Shown here: piece by piece, positions 24,208 to 33,808 of the stretch
How the letters are laid out: each line of letters begins with the position of its first letter
Position numbering within the stretch: position 1 is the first letter of the stretch
Assembly: GCA_019695185.1 (NCBI GenBank)
Contig: JAIBAN010000007.1
Location: forward strand, 62,001 to 126,000
Direction: 5' to 3'
Length of the DNA: 64,000 bases
Origin: Blastocatellia bacterium
Lineage (GTDB): Bacteria > Acidobacteriota > Blastocatellia > Chloracidobacteriales > Chloracidobacteriaceae
Position numbers and translations under genes: made by a program
The notes under the pieces: generated by a model
Databases searched by the model: none
The model's input: only the letters and a program-made list of their open reading frames with translations
What the model was told of the DNA's origin: nothing

Positions 24208-25404
24208 ATGTCATCTTCAGGCCCATTGCAGGATTTGCTTGTCATTGATGCGGCAACCTTGTTTGCCGGGCCCTTGGCGGCAACCATCCTGGGCGATTAC
24301 GGAGCCGAGGTTATCAAAATTGAGCACCCACAACACGGTGACCCGGTGCGCAATCATGGCTATCGCAAAAACGGGGTTCCATTGTGGTGGAAGATGATTG
24401 GGCGCAACAAGAAAGCATTGACGCTCTATCTCGGTTGTCCCGAAGGTCAGGAAATTGCCCGCGAACTGCTCAAACGTGCGGATGTGCTGATTGAGAATTT
24501 CCGTCCGGGGACGCTGGAACGGTGGGGGCTGGGTCCGGCTGAACTTCAGGAACTGAATCCCCGTCTGGTGCTCGCCCGCGTCACGGGATTTGGGCAGGTG
24601 GGTCCGTACAAACACCGTCCGGGGTTTGGCACGCTGGCCGAATCCATGAGCGGGTTTGCCGCCATGACGGGTGAGCCGGATGGTCCGCCCACTCTGCCAC
24701 CGTTTGGCCTGGCTGACGGCATTGCGGCGCTGACCGTCGTCAATGCGGTCATGTTTGCCTTGCATGCGCGCCAGACCACGGGACGCGGGCAAGTGATTGA
24801 CCTCGCTTTGATTGAGCCGATTTTGACCATTCTGGGACCGCAGCCCACCTGGTACGACCAGTTGGGTGTGATACAGGAACGGCGCGGCAACCGTTCGGTG
24901 AACAATGCCCCGCGCAACACTTATCGCACTCAGGAAGGCCGCTGGGTGGCAATTTCCACTTCGGCGCAGACGATTGCCGAACGGGTTATGCGGCTGGTCG
25001 GCCATCCGGAGGTGATTGACGAACCCTGGTTCAAATCCGGAGCCGAGCGGGCCCAACATGCTGCTGAGTTGGACGAAATGGTAGGCAGTTGGATTGCCTG
25101 TCACTCGCTTGATGAAGTGCTGACCGAGTTTGAAAAAGCCGAGGCCGCCGTCGCGCCAATTTACGATGTAAGCCACATTTTTGCGGACCCGCAATTTCAG
25201 GCACTCGACACCATTACCACCGTCGCAGACGAGGAACTGGGCCCTGTCAAAATGCAAAACGTGCTGTTTCGCCTGTCGGAAACGCCGGGCGGCATTCGCT
25301 GGGCTGGGAAACCCAAAGGAGCAGACACCAAAGCCATTTTGTGCGACCGCCTGGGCCTTTCAGCCGAAACATTGGCGGAGTTACAGAAAAAAGGTGTGGT
25401 GTAG
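24208..25404 (+). CDS. CaiB/BaiF family (type III) CoA-transferase
   Basis: A 398-residue protein: DAATLFAGPLAATILGDYGAEVIKIEHP at the start (split DAATLFAGPLAA, GDYGAEVIKIE), IENFRPGTLERWGLG, and the catalytic Asp170 in FGLADG, the residue that forms the aspartyl-CoA anhydride. It moves CoA between acids, for example from succinyl-CoA to the pathway acid. The reading frame is open 61 codons further upstream, but the ATG at 24208 with GGAG upstream gives the family's usual length. First gene of the long plus-strand catabolic run; the next gene starts 20 nt downstream. Confidence 0.93.
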   Translation: MSSSGPLQDLLVIDAATLFAGPLAATILGDYGAEVIKIEHPQHGDPVRNHGYRKNGVPLWWKMIGRNKKALTLYLGCPEGQEIARELLKRADVLIENFRPGTLERWGLGPAELQELNPRLVLARVTGFGQVGPYKHRPGFGTLAESMSGFAAMTGEPDGPPTLPPFGLADGIAALTVVNAVMFALHARQTTGRGQVIDLALIEPILTILGPQPTWYDQLGVIQERRGNRSVNNAPRNTYRTQEGRWVAISTSAQTIAERVMRLVGHPEVIDEPWFKSGAERAQHAAELDEMVGSWIACHSLDEVLTEFEKAEAAVAPIYDVSHIFADPQFQALDTITTVADEELGPVKMQNVLFRLSETPGGIRWAGKPKGADTKAILCDRLGLSAETLAELQKKGVV

Positions 25405-25424
25405 CACCACCCGCAGGACCTGTT

Positions 25425-26243
25425 ATGGAAAACCACCAACAAATCCCTCTGTGGGAACGACTTGCCAATGCCAAAATGTATGACCTGGCACATCCCCTGG
25501 TGCAGGGCATGCCGGTTTCGCCCAATCATCCGGGTTTCAAAATGGCCTTGATGCGCCGCCACGGCGACATGGTTCGGGCCGACGGAGGCTCTGCTTCCAA
25601 TGAAATGCTGATGCTCGGCGGGCATACCGGCACCCATATTGATGCGCTGTGCCATGTTTCCCATCAAGGCAGGCTGTTTTGCGAGGTTGACGCCGAGGCA
25701 GCCCAACGGGGCGGAAGATTTTCCACCCACGGCGTCGAAACCATTCCCCTGACGCTGGGCCGAGGGGTCATGCTCGATATTGCCGGATTGCACGGGGTGG
25801 ACGTGCTCGCCCCTGGAACCCCCATCACGGCAGCGGATTTGACGGCGGCAGAAGCGCGGCAACAGGTCCGGGTCCGAGCCGGAGACACGGTTCTGATTCG
25901 TTCCGGCTGGCCTCTCCATTGGAACAATCCCGAAGCCTTTGTCGGACATGAGCAGGGCGTGCCCGGTCCTGATGAAAGCGCGGCAGCCTGGCTGATTGAG
26001 CGACAGATTCGCATGACCGGAGCGGAAACAATTGCCTACGAATGTATTTATCCCGGAAGGGGCCATGCCCTGCTCCCGGTCCACCGGATGCTGTTGGTTG
26101 AGTCCGGAATTTTCATCATTGAGTGCATGAACCTGACGCCGCTGGCCGCAGCCGGTGTGTACGAATTTCTTTTTATCCTGCTGCCCTTGAAAGTGGTGGG
26201 AGCCACCGGAATCCCGGTTCGCCCGGTGGCGGTGGTGGACTAA
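25425..26243 (+). CDS. Cyclase family protein (kynurenine formamidase-like hydrolase)
   Basis: The 272-residue protein has the family's metal-binding motif HTGTHIDALCH (His67, His71, Asp73, His77). Members hydrolyse formamides, isatin or cyclic amides, with kynurenine formamidase and isatin hydrolase as the best-known cases. Here it begins 20 nt after the CoA-transferase stop, so it is translated from the same transcript. The GCAGGACC sequence upstream is a weak ribosome binding site. A role in opening an N-containing ring or removing a formyl group fits the neighbours, but the substrate is unknown. Confidence 0.88.
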   Translation: MENHQQIPLWERLANAKMYDLAHPLVQGMPVSPNHPGFKMALMRRHGDMVRADGGSASNEMLMLGGHTGTHIDALCHVSHQGRLFCEVDAEAAQRGGRFSTHGVETIPLTLGRGVMLDIAGLHGVDVLAPGTPITAADLTAAEARQQVRVRAGDTVLIRSGWPLHWNNPEAFVGHEQGVPGPDESAAAWLIERQIRMTGAETIAYECIYPGRGHALLPVHRMLLVESGIFIIECMNLTPLAAAGVYEFLFILLPLKVVGATGIPVRPVAVVD

Positions 26244-26249
26244 CCCTTC

Positions 26250-26418
26250 TGGACTGAGGACAAAACCAGGACTGAGGACTGAGGACTGAGGACTGAGGTT
26301 AAAGCAATTCATCCATTAAAATTGAGAAACCGTAAAACTCTTTCTGGAAAATGGGAGCAATCACTCAGCCCTCAGTCCTGGTTTTGTCCTCAGTCCTCAG
26401 TCCTCAGTCCTCAGTCCT
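26250..26418. repeat. Inverted heptamer array (GGACTGA / TCAGTCC) with a perfect outer stem
   Basis: Left arm 26250-26299, right arm 26363-26418. Besides the heptamers, the non-repeat word GACAAAACCAG on the left is matched by CTGGTTTTGTC on the right, so the two arms were copied or kept as a palindrome, not built only from slippage. It ends 8 nt before the ATG of the MmgE/PrpD gene. Confidence 0.92.
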
Positions 26419-26426
26419 AAAAAAAT

Positions 26427-27842
26427 ATGACTCCTCTTGAAAAACTGAGCCAATTTGCAGCCCAGACAACCTTTGACCGACTTCCGGCGGAAGTCGTGGA
26501 ATCCGTCAAAGCGCGGATTTTGGACACCTACGGGCTTTGTCTGGCGGCTTCACCCCTTGATACCAGCCGGATGGCATTGGAAATTGCCAAAGCCTGGGGC
26601 GGCCCTCCCGAAGCCACCGTGATTGGGTGCGGGCAGCGGTTTCCGGCTGCCGGAGCAGCTTTTGTCAACGGAGTTCTGGCCCATTCGCTGGATTTTGACG
26701 ACACGCATTTACCTTCGGTGCTCCATCCAAGCGCCACCATCCTGCCGGCGGTGTGGGCGGTTGGCGAAGCGGCGGGTGCCTCCAGTCAGGACATGATTGC
26801 AGCGGCTGCCGTCGGCTATGAAGTTTGCGTCCGGAGCGGCATGGCTGCCTATGACCGGGACCTGGGAAACTCGGTTTTTTTTGAACGGGGCTGGCACGCC
26901 ACCTCCATCTGCGGAACGCTGGGAGCGGCGGCGGCGGCGGCCAAACTCTTTGGCCTGGGGGCGGATGGAATCGGTCATGCCATGGCCATTGCCGCTTCAA
27001 TGAGTTCCGGCATTATCGAAGGAAACCGGGCGGGCGGCTCGGTCAAACGAATTCATTGTGGCTGGGCGGCACATGGCGGAATCATTGCGGCCCAATGTGC
27101 GCGGGCGGGTATTACCGGACCGCTTTCAGCTTTTGAGGGGCGTTTCGGGTTTTATCAGGCTTTTTGCGGCGGCACCTTTCACGAAGCGGAACTGATTGAC
27201 CATCTGGGCGAATCCTGGTGCGTTCCGGAAATTTTCTATAAACCCTATCCTGCCAACCATTTCACCCATGCCGGCATTGATGCGGCGTTCAAACTGCGGC
27301 CCAGACTTGAGGTTGACCGGATTGACCGGATTGAACTGGCGGTTGCCTCACCGACCCTGCGCACAATCGCCGAACCCCGCGAAGCCAAAATTCACCCGCA
27401 ATCCGGCTACCATGCCCAATTCAGCGGACCGTTCACCGTTGCATCGGCCCTTTTGGGCGGCGGCGGCGGTCTGGGACTGTGGTTGAGCGATTTTACCGAC
27501 AAGCAGGTTTCGGACCCTAAATACCTGAATTTGGCAACCAAAGTAACTTGTGTCAGTGACCCCGAATGCGACCGGATTTTTCCGAATCAGTTTCCTGCCG
27601 TGCTGCGCATTCACACGCTGGATGGGCAAAATTTCGAACAGAAAGTGCTGGCCAATCGGGGCGGTCCGCAAAACCCGCTCAGTTTTTCCGAGCTTAAAAT
27701 CAAGTTTTCGGCCAATGCTTCGCGGGTTTGGGACGAACCTCAGGCGGACCTGCTGGCGGAACGGATTTCCGATTTGGAAAAACGACCTTTGGCCGAACTC
27801 TTCCAGTTCAAAAATGAATCAGGGCAATTCCGGTCTGCCTGA
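26427..27842 (+). CDS. MmgE/PrpD family protein
   Basis: A 471-residue protein with the family hallmarks: AHSLDFDDTHLPSVLHPSA (LDFDDTH at 88-94), AAVGYEVCVRSG, GWHATSICGTLGAAAAAAKL and KPYPANHFTHAGIDAA. The family covers 2-methylcitrate dehydratase, cis-aconitate decarboxylase and iminodisuccinate epimerase, all acting on tricarboxylate-like substrates. The gene has no visible Shine-Dalgarno sequence; the repeat array ends 8 nt upstream. Which reaction applies here is unknown; no methylcitrate synthase is near. Confidence 0.92.
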   Translation: MTPLEKLSQFAAQTTFDRLPAEVVESVKARILDTYGLCLAASPLDTSRMALEIAKAWGGPPEATVIGCGQRFPAAGAAFVNGVLAHSLDFDDTHLPSVLHPSATILPAVWAVGEAAGASSQDMIAAAAVGYEVCVRSGMAAYDRDLGNSVFFERGWHATSICGTLGAAAAAAKLFGLGADGIGHAMAIAASMSSGIIEGNRAGGSVKRIHCGWAAHGGIIAAQCARAGITGPLSAFEGRFGFYQAFCGGTFHEAELIDHLGESWCVPEIFYKPYPANHFTHAGIDAAFKLRPRLEVDRIDRIELAVASPTLRTIAEPREAKIHPQSGYHAQFSGPFTVASALLGGGGGLGLWLSDFTDKQVSDPKYLNLATKVTCVSDPECDRIFPNQFPAVLRIHTLDGQNFEQKVLANRGGPQNPLSFSELKIKFSANASRVWDEPQADLLAERISDLEKRPLAELFQFKNESGQFRSA

Positions 27843-27927
27843 AGGTCAGTCATTCAAATCCCGATTGATTTTATTGTTATGAAATCATAACATCTTTTTT
27901 CATTTCCCCCTGTGGAGGTTCCATCGC

Positions 27928-28377
27928 ATGAATTCCGCTCCTGCCCCTTTGAACATCGAAACCATGCCGGTGCTCGCCAAACACCTGGGCGTGTGGGAAG
28001 GCACCTATTCATATTTCGATATGGATGGAAATTTACTGGACCGGCACAAAAGCCGGCTGGAAATCGGAATAGACGGCAATGCCTGGGTGCAGCGTAACAT
28101 TTACACCTGGGACGACGGTCGCCAGGAAATCAAGGAATTTCCCGGTCAACTGGAACCCGGTTTTTTGTCCTACGACAACGAGAAATTCTGGGGCATCGCC
28201 CGTGAATCAGGAGACCGGACCATTATTCTGACGTTCAAATACAAGGACAAACCCGATTGGTGGCTGAATGAAATCATCACGCTTGTCACCGATACCTATC
28301 GCGGGCGGACCTGGCAGTATTTTCAAAATGATGTGTTCGTCAAACTCTGTGTGATTGCCGAACACAAAGTCGCCTGA
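27928..28377 (+). CDS. Conserved hypothetical protein, lipocalin-like (possibly DUF3598)
   Basis: A 149-residue soluble protein rich in predicted beta strands and aromatics (LGVWEGTYSYFDMDGNLLDR, then ITLVTDTYRGRTWQYFQND). The opening LGVWEGTY resembles DUF3598-type small beta-barrel proteins. No catalytic motif is visible. GGAGG lies about 14 nt upstream. It sits inside the catabolic run between MmgE/PrpD and the MFS transporter, so a ligand-binding role is possible but unproven. Confidence 0.7.
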   Translation: MNSAPAPLNIETMPVLAKHLGVWEGTYSYFDMDGNLLDRHKSRLEIGIDGNAWVQRNIYTWDDGRQEIKEFPGQLEPGFLSYDNEKFWGIARESGDRTIILTFKYKDKPDWWLNEIITLVTDTYRGRTWQYFQNDVFVKLCVIAEHKVA

Positions 28378-28500
28378 ATTTTTAGTTGCCGCACTTCAAA
28401 AACCGAATTTCCATCTGACAGTGGGTTTGGAAATTCTGAATTTGTGGCGCGATTTGTTTTAATTGCGCCACAGTTCCCAAACACGCTCTGAGAGGACTGT

Positions 28501-29799
28501 TTGAAACCCGCAAGCCCTGCCGCCAAGCCGGAATCGCTTTTTTATGGCTGGTATGTCGCTTTCGCGGCACTGGTGCTCTATTTCCTTTCCAACGGCTCGG
28601 CAGTGACGTTGCCTCCGGTTTATTACCCGGTTCTCATCAAAGAATTTCACAGCAATGAACAGGCGCTTCCGCTGGCGGGTGTCATAACGCTGGTGACAGC
28701 CGGAATCCTGAGCCCTTTTGGCGGAGCTTTAATTGACCGTTACGGGGTCAAGCGGCTGATGTGTATCGGCGCATTGATGCTGGCCGCAACCCTGACGGCT
28801 TACGGATTTGCTCCTTCGGTTGGGTACATCTATGTGATGCACCTGGGGTTTGCCATTTCCCTCACCTGCTGCGGACTCTTTGTCAGTGTCACGCTGCTTT
28901 CAAACTGGTTTTCCACTTATCGCGGCACGGTCATTGGCCTTTTGGTCACCGGGTCAAGCTTTGCCGGGGCCTTGCTGCCGAACGTGATTTCGCGGGTGAT
29001 TTCAACCTCTGGCTGGCGTTGGGGTTACTGGCTGACAGCCGCCGTGGTGTGGCTGCTGGCAGTTCCGCTGACGCTCTTTGTGATTCGCAACCGGCCAGCC
29101 GATATGGGGTTGTTTCCCGATGGCCGCACCCCGACTCAATCCCTGAGAAACGGTTCGACCCGGCCTCAATTACCGGGAATGACTCTGGGCGAAGCCGTCA
29201 GAACTCCGGTTTTTTACTTTCTGGCACTGGGGTCGGCCATGATTTGGTACGCCATTCTCGCCATGCAGAGCTTTTTCAAACTCTATCTGGAACGGGATTT
29301 GAAAATGACCAACGAGCAGGCCGCCTTTCTGCTCAGTCTGATTTTCTTCTTTAGCGTCGGCGGAAAATTTGGGTTTGGTTTTCTGGCGGACAAAAAGCCG
29401 AAACGAACGGTCATGATTTTGACCACCGCCCTGTTGGCGGCAGGCAGCCTGTTTTTACTGACTTTTTCCGCCAGCGGTATCACGACCGCCTCAGCCTTGC
29501 CGCAACTGGTTTCCTTTACGGTTGTCTTTGGGCTGGGATTTGGCGGGACCTTCAGCATGATTCAATTGATGGTGCAGGAATGTTTCGGGCCGCGTGAAAT
29601 CGGGCGGATTCTGGGAACCGTGACCTTTATTGACACACTTGGAGCAGCGGCAGGCATCATCCTTACCGGAACGCTCCGGCGGCAAACCGGCAATTACGTT
29701 GCGGCTTTTGAAATCATTGTCGCGCTTTCGTTTCTCTCTCTGGTCAACATGTACTTTGTGCGGCCTTTGCCAAAACATGCCGAGCCATCAGAAACGTGA
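28501..29799 (+). CDS. MFS transporter
   Basis: A 432-residue protein with twelve hydrophobic segments and the MFS loop motif GALIDRYGVKRLM between helices 2 and 3 and GFLADKKPKRTVM between 8 and 9. It resembles the oxalate/formate- and monocarboxylate-type MFS group, which fits uptake or export of an organic acid for this island. The start codon is TTG at 28501 with GAGAGGA upstream. Its stop lies 6 nt before the HyuA start, so the two are translationally close. Confidence 0.9.
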   Translation: MKPASPAAKPESLFYGWYVAFAALVLYFLSNGSAVTLPPVYYPVLIKEFHSNEQALPLAGVITLVTAGILSPFGGALIDRYGVKRLMCIGALMLAATLTAYGFAPSVGYIYVMHLGFAISLTCCGLFVSVTLLSNWFSTYRGTVIGLLVTGSSFAGALLPNVISRVISTSGWRWGYWLTAAVVWLLAVPLTLFVIRNRPADMGLFPDGRTPTQSLRNGSTRPQLPGMTLGEAVRTPVFYFLALGSAMIWYAILAMQSFFKLYLERDLKMTNEQAAFLLSLIFFFSVGGKFGFGFLADKKPKRTVMILTTALLAAGSLFLLTFSASGITTASALPQLVSFTVVFGLGFGGTFSMIQLMVQECFGPREIGRILGTVTFIDTLGAAAGIILTGTLRRQTGNYVAAFEIIVALSFLSLVNMYFVRPLPKHAEPSET

Positions 29800-29805
29800 G
29801 GTTTT

Positions 29806-31872
29806 ATGTCATTTCGGCTGGGAATTGATGTTGGCGGGACGTTTACCGACCTGCTTTTGTTCAATGAAAGCAACGGGGAAATTTTCCTGACCAAAACGCT
29901 TTCAACTCCGCTGGACCAATCAGTGGGCGTGTTGGATGGAATCCGAAAAATCGTGCGACAGGCCGGCATTTCGGCAGATTCCATCAATCTCATCCTGCAT
30001 GGGACGACGGTGGCCACCAATGCCGTGCTCGAAGGCAAAGGAGCCAAAGTCGGGCTGATTACCAACGCCGGGTTTGAACAGATTCTGCATGTGGCCCGTT
30101 CGCAGACCCCCGGCCCACTCGCCGGCTGGATTATCATGGTCAAGCCCGAACCCATGGCCCCGCTGGAACTGACCAGGGGCATTTCCGCCCGCATGGATGC
30201 ACGGGGCCGGGAATTGGCTCCGCTTGACGAAGAAGAAGCCGCCACCGCCATCCGCGAACTGGCAGTCCAGGGTATCGAAGCCCTGACGATTTCGTTCCTC
30301 AATGCCTATGCCAATCCAGCCCATGAACGGCGGGTGGCGACCCTGGCCAATGAACTGTTCCCCTATCTGCCGGTCACGATTTCAACCGACATCCTGCCCG
30401 AATTCCGCGAATACGAACGCACCCTGACCACGGTCATGAATTCCTATGTGCGACCTAAAATGCGGGTCTACCTCAACGGCATTCAGCGTAAACTGGAAAT
30501 CGAGGGGATTCCCTCACAATTTAACATCGTGCGGTCCGATGGTGGCGTGATGTCACTTCAGGCAGCGCAGGAAAGCCCGGTCAAAACACTGCTTTCCGGG
30601 CCTTCGGGCGGCGCGGTGGCAGCGGCCTATATTGGAACGCTGGCTGGTTATCCCAATGTGCTCTCATTTGACATGGGCGGGACTTCGACCGATGTCGCGG
30701 TCAGCTACGATGGTCGCCCCAACATTGTCCGGGAAACACGGGTCGGTTATTACCCGGTCAAAGCGGCTTCGGTGGATGTCAGCACAGTTGGTGCAGGCGG
30801 CGGCTCGATTGCCCATGTGCCGCTCACAGGTGCCTTACGGGTCGGCCCGCAATCAGCCGGGGCGGACCCCGGACCGGCGGCCTACGGTCGGGGCGGCACG
30901 TTGCCAACGGTGACGGATGCCAATGTGGTGTTGGGCTATCTGCCGCCCAAACTGCTCGGCGGCGAAATGGAATTGGATGTCGAGGCGGCGGCCATTGCCG
31001 TTCAAACCATTGCGGAAGCGCTGGGCGTGGGGCTGTATGAAGCGGCTCAGGGCATCATTGATATTGTCAACGAAAACATGTTCGGAGCCCTGCGGCTGGT
31101 AACCGTGCAGAAAGGGTACGACCCGCGCCAGTTTGCCCTGGTGCCGTTCGGCGGAGCAGGTCCGCTCCATGCCTGTGCGCTGGCCGAACTGGCCGGAGCC
31201 TGGCCCGTGATTGTGCCGCCCATGCCAGGCGTGCTTTCGGCCTTTGGATTTCTTCATTCGGACATCAAAAACGAGTTTTCCCAATCGCTCATCCGAACCC
31301 TGGACCGGCTGGACCGCAGCGAAGTGATTTCCGCCCTCCAGCATTTGACGGAACAGGCTCGCGTCTGGCTGGCTGAGGAACGCATTCCGGCGGAACAGCA
31401 GGAGGTGTTGCATCAGGTGGATATGCGGTACTACCGGCAAGGTTTTGAATTTGCAGTGGATATTTCCCCGGATGCGTTTACCTCGGAAACCGGGCTGGCC
31501 GCCATCATTGAGCAATTCAAAACCATTCACGAACAGCATTACGGATTCAACCTCGATTCCCCGATTGAAATCGTCAATGTCCGGGCCATTGCGCTGGGAA
31601 AAGTCCGGCAGGTGGAACTGACCTCGCATGAACCCGCTGGGACGGACGCCTCAGCCGCCCGGCTCAAAGATGAACATTACATTATGTATCGGGGTGCGCC
31701 CCTCGAAACCGCGATTTACGACCGGGACCAATTGAAACCGGGCCATGTGATTCCCGGTCCGGCGATTGTGACCCAACGCGATTCAACGGTTCTGATTCTG
31801 CCCGGCTATCAGGGAACAGTGGATTCGTACCTGAACATTTTGATTCGTCCGGTTTCAGTGGGAACCCACTGA
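29806..31872 (+). CDS. hyuA: Hydantoinase / oxoprolinase family, subunit A
   Basis: A 688-residue protein with the ASKHA-type ATP-binding opening GIDVGGTFTDLLLF, HGTTVATNAVLEGKGA, SDGGVMS, LLSGPSGGAVAAAY and DMGGTSTDVAV. It is the A subunit of ATP-dependent N-methylhydantoinase/5-oxoprolinase/acetone-carboxylase-like enzymes. With subunit B at 32020 it would hydrolyse a cyclic amide such as hydantoin, N-methylhydantoin or 5-oxoproline at the cost of ATP. The isochorismatase-type amidase two genes on supports the N-methylhydantoin to N-carbamoylsarcosine route, but this is inference. Confidence 0.94.
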   Translation: MSFRLGIDVGGTFTDLLLFNESNGEIFLTKTLSTPLDQSVGVLDGIRKIVRQAGISADSINLILHGTTVATNAVLEGKGAKVGLITNAGFEQILHVARSQTPGPLAGWIIMVKPEPMAPLELTRGISARMDARGRELAPLDEEEAATAIRELAVQGIEALTISFLNAYANPAHERRVATLANELFPYLPVTISTDILPEFREYERTLTTVMNSYVRPKMRVYLNGIQRKLEIEGIPSQFNIVRSDGGVMSLQAAQESPVKTLLSGPSGGAVAAAYIGTLAGYPNVLSFDMGGTSTDVAVSYDGRPNIVRETRVGYYPVKAASVDVSTVGAGGGSIAHVPLTGALRVGPQSAGADPGPAAYGRGGTLPTVTDANVVLGYLPPKLLGGEMELDVEAAAIAVQTIAEALGVGLYEAAQGIIDIVNENMFGALRLVTVQKGYDPRQFALVPFGGAGPLHACALAELAGAWPVIVPPMPGVLSAFGFLHSDIKNEFSQSLIRTLDRLDRSEVISALQHLTEQARVWLAEERIPAEQQEVLHQVDMRYYRQGFEFAVDISPDAFTSETGLAAIIEQFKTIHEQHYGFNLDSPIEIVNVRAIALGKVRQVELTSHEPAGTDASAARLKDEHYIMYRGAPLETAIYDRDQLKPGHVIPGPAIVTQRDSTVLILPGYQGTVDSYLNILIRPVSVGTH

Positions 31873-31886
31873 AATGCGTTTTCTCC

Positions 31887-31969
31887 TTCACCGCAGAGGC
31901 GCTGAGAACCGCAGAGTTGGCGCAGAGAGTTTGTTTGCTCCGCGAAGCCTCTGCGCCTCTGCGGTGAAA
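31887..31969. repeat. Inverted array (CACCGCAGAGGCGC / CTGCGCCTCTGCGGTG)
   Basis: Left arm includes TTCACCGCAGAGGCGC, right arm GCGCCTCTGCGGTGAA. Internal units GCAGAG and CTCTGC repeat. It sits between hyuA and hyuB, whose products form one enzyme, so it lies within an operon. Confidence 0.88.
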
Positions 31970-32019
31970 GAAACAGACCCAATCCTCTTTGTTTCAAAAG
32001 ATGTGAAAGGCTTGAAGGT

Positions 32020-33795
32020 ATGAACCTCGACAAAATCACGCTCGACATCATCGAAAACGCCCTGCGCAATACCCGCAATGAAATGGACGCCGTGTTGTTT
32101 CGTTCGGCCATGTCGCCGGTCATTCGGGAGCAACATGACGGATTCCCGATGATTTGCGACCCGCAGGGTCACATGGTCGTCGGGCAATTTGGCTCCTACA
32201 TTTCCGGCTTTATCAAAAGCTGGCAGCGGGGCATCAACGAAGGCGATGTGTTTTTGACGAGCGACCCTTACAAATGCGGCGGGGCAATTTCCCACATCAA
32301 TGACTGGATGGTGCTGATTCCGATTTTTTACCAGGGGGAACTGGTGGCCTGGGCTTCGCAGTTTGGTCATACGCTCGACATCGGCGGGCCGGTGGCAGGC
32401 TCCCTGCCCACCGACGCCACCACAATTTTTGGCGAAGGAACCCGGATTCCGCCTATCAAGCTCTATGACGGAGGAAAACTCAACCAGGACGCACTCGACA
32501 TCATTTTGAACAACAGCCGCACGCCGGTCATGAATTATTTCGACCTCATGGCCATTATCGCCGCCTGCCGCACCGCCGACAAACGCATCCGGGAACTGTG
32601 CGACCGGTTTGGCAAAGCAACCATGTTGACGGCGTTTACCGCCCTGCTGGAACGTACGCACCGGGCCATGAGCCATTTGATTGAGCAACACCTGCCGGAA
32701 ACACCCGTCAGCTTTGAAGATTTTGTGGACGATGACGGACGTGGCAACGGTCCCTACAAAATGAAACTGACGCTCTGGCGCGAAGGCGACAAAGCCTTTT
32801 TCGACTGGGCCGGGACCGACCCGCAAGCACCGGGACCCATCAATTTTTTCCTCAATGAGGAAATGTTCAAGATGTTCATCGGGGTCTATCTGATTATGGT
32901 GTTTGACCCTCAGATTTTGTTTAACGACGGTTTTTATCCGCTGATTGAGGTCCGGATACCCGCAGGCTCGCTCCTGCAACCGAAATTCCCGGCGGCGCTG
33001 GGCTGTCGGACCCATGCGCTGGCCCGGCTGTTCGATGTGCTGGGCGGAGCGTTGGGCCGGCAGGCACCGGAACTTTCGACGGCTGCCGGTTACGGCACAT
33101 CGCCCTATTTGCTTTACAACGGCGAGGACCGGGATGGCGAATTTTTCCATTTGATGGAAATCACCTACGGCGGCATTCCGGGACGCCCCATCGGAGACGG
33201 CATGGATGCCCATTCCTGGTGGCCGATGTTTGAAAACATCCCGACCGAATATCTGGAAACCTATTACCCGCTGACGATTGAAAGCTATGGCAGCCGGATT
33301 GACACCGGCGGCGCGGGCCTGCACCGGGGCGGGAACGGCGTGGAAAAAGTCTATCGGTTTGAGGTGGATGGCTCGATTTCAATCCACGACGACCGGGAAC
33401 GCTCACAACCCTGGGGCATTTTGGGTGGTTTGCCCGGTGCCTGTTCGGAAAAAATTCTGATTCGCAAAGACGGCACACAGGAACGACTGCCCTCCAAAAT
33501 CAGCAACATTCCGGTTTTGGCCGGAGATAAACTGGTCTACCGAACCGCAGGCGGCGGTGGCTGGAAAGACCCGCTCGAACGCGCTCCCGCAGAAGTCCGC
33601 CAGGATGTGCTCCGCCAACTGGTCAGCCGGGAACGGGCACGCACCGACTATGGGGTGGTGCTGGACGAAGAAACCCTGGAAATTGACGAAGTCCAAACCA
33701 CCACCCTGCGGGCTGAACTGCGGGCGCAACGCGGCCCGGTGGAAATCTTCACCTTTGGCCCAACGCCGGCCCTAATGGGAGTCTGTGCAGTTTGA
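32020..33795 (+). CDS. hyuB: Hydantoinase B/oxoprolinase family, subunit B
   Basis: A 591-residue protein matching the HyuB family: ENALRNTRNEMDAVLFRSAMSPVIREQHDGFP at the start (split ENALRNTRNEMDAVLF, SPVIREQHDGF), PYKCGGAISHINDWMVL, and GDGMDAHSWWPMFENIPTEYLE. It is the catalytic partner of HyuA. GAAGG precedes the ATG. It starts 147 bp after hyuA, with a hairpin array between the two, an unusually wide gap for subunits of one complex. Confidence 0.94.
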   Translation: MNLDKITLDIIENALRNTRNEMDAVLFRSAMSPVIREQHDGFPMICDPQGHMVVGQFGSYISGFIKSWQRGINEGDVFLTSDPYKCGGAISHINDWMVLIPIFYQGELVAWASQFGHTLDIGGPVAGSLPTDATTIFGEGTRIPPIKLYDGGKLNQDALDIILNNSRTPVMNYFDLMAIIAACRTADKRIRELCDRFGKATMLTAFTALLERTHRAMSHLIEQHLPETPVSFEDFVDDDGRGNGPYKMKLTLWREGDKAFFDWAGTDPQAPGPINFFLNEEMFKMFIGVYLIMVFDPQILFNDGFYPLIEVRIPAGSLLQPKFPAALGCRTHALARLFDVLGGALGRQAPELSTAAGYGTSPYLLYNGEDRDGEFFHLMEITYGGIPGRPIGDGMDAHSWWPMFENIPTEYLETYYPLTIESYGSRIDTGGAGLHRGGNGVEKVYRFEVDGSISIHDDRERSQPWGILGGLPGACSEKILIRKDGTQERLPSKISNIPVLAGDKLVYRTAGGGGWKDPLERAPAEVRQDVLRQLVSRERARTDYGVVLDEETLEIDEVQTTTLRAELRAQRGPVEIFTFGPTPALMGVCAV

Positions 33796-33808
33796 TTCTG
33801 TCTTCATT

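Noticed and set aside
31888-33324. 478-residue minus-strand ORF opposite hyuB
   Set aside because: Shadow of a well-supported gene; no ribosome binding site or recognisable domain.
29806-33795. Naming HyuAB as 5-oxoprolinase or acetone carboxylase
   Set aside because: Family members share these motifs and the specificity cannot be read by eye; context favours a hydantoin-type substrate but does not prove it.
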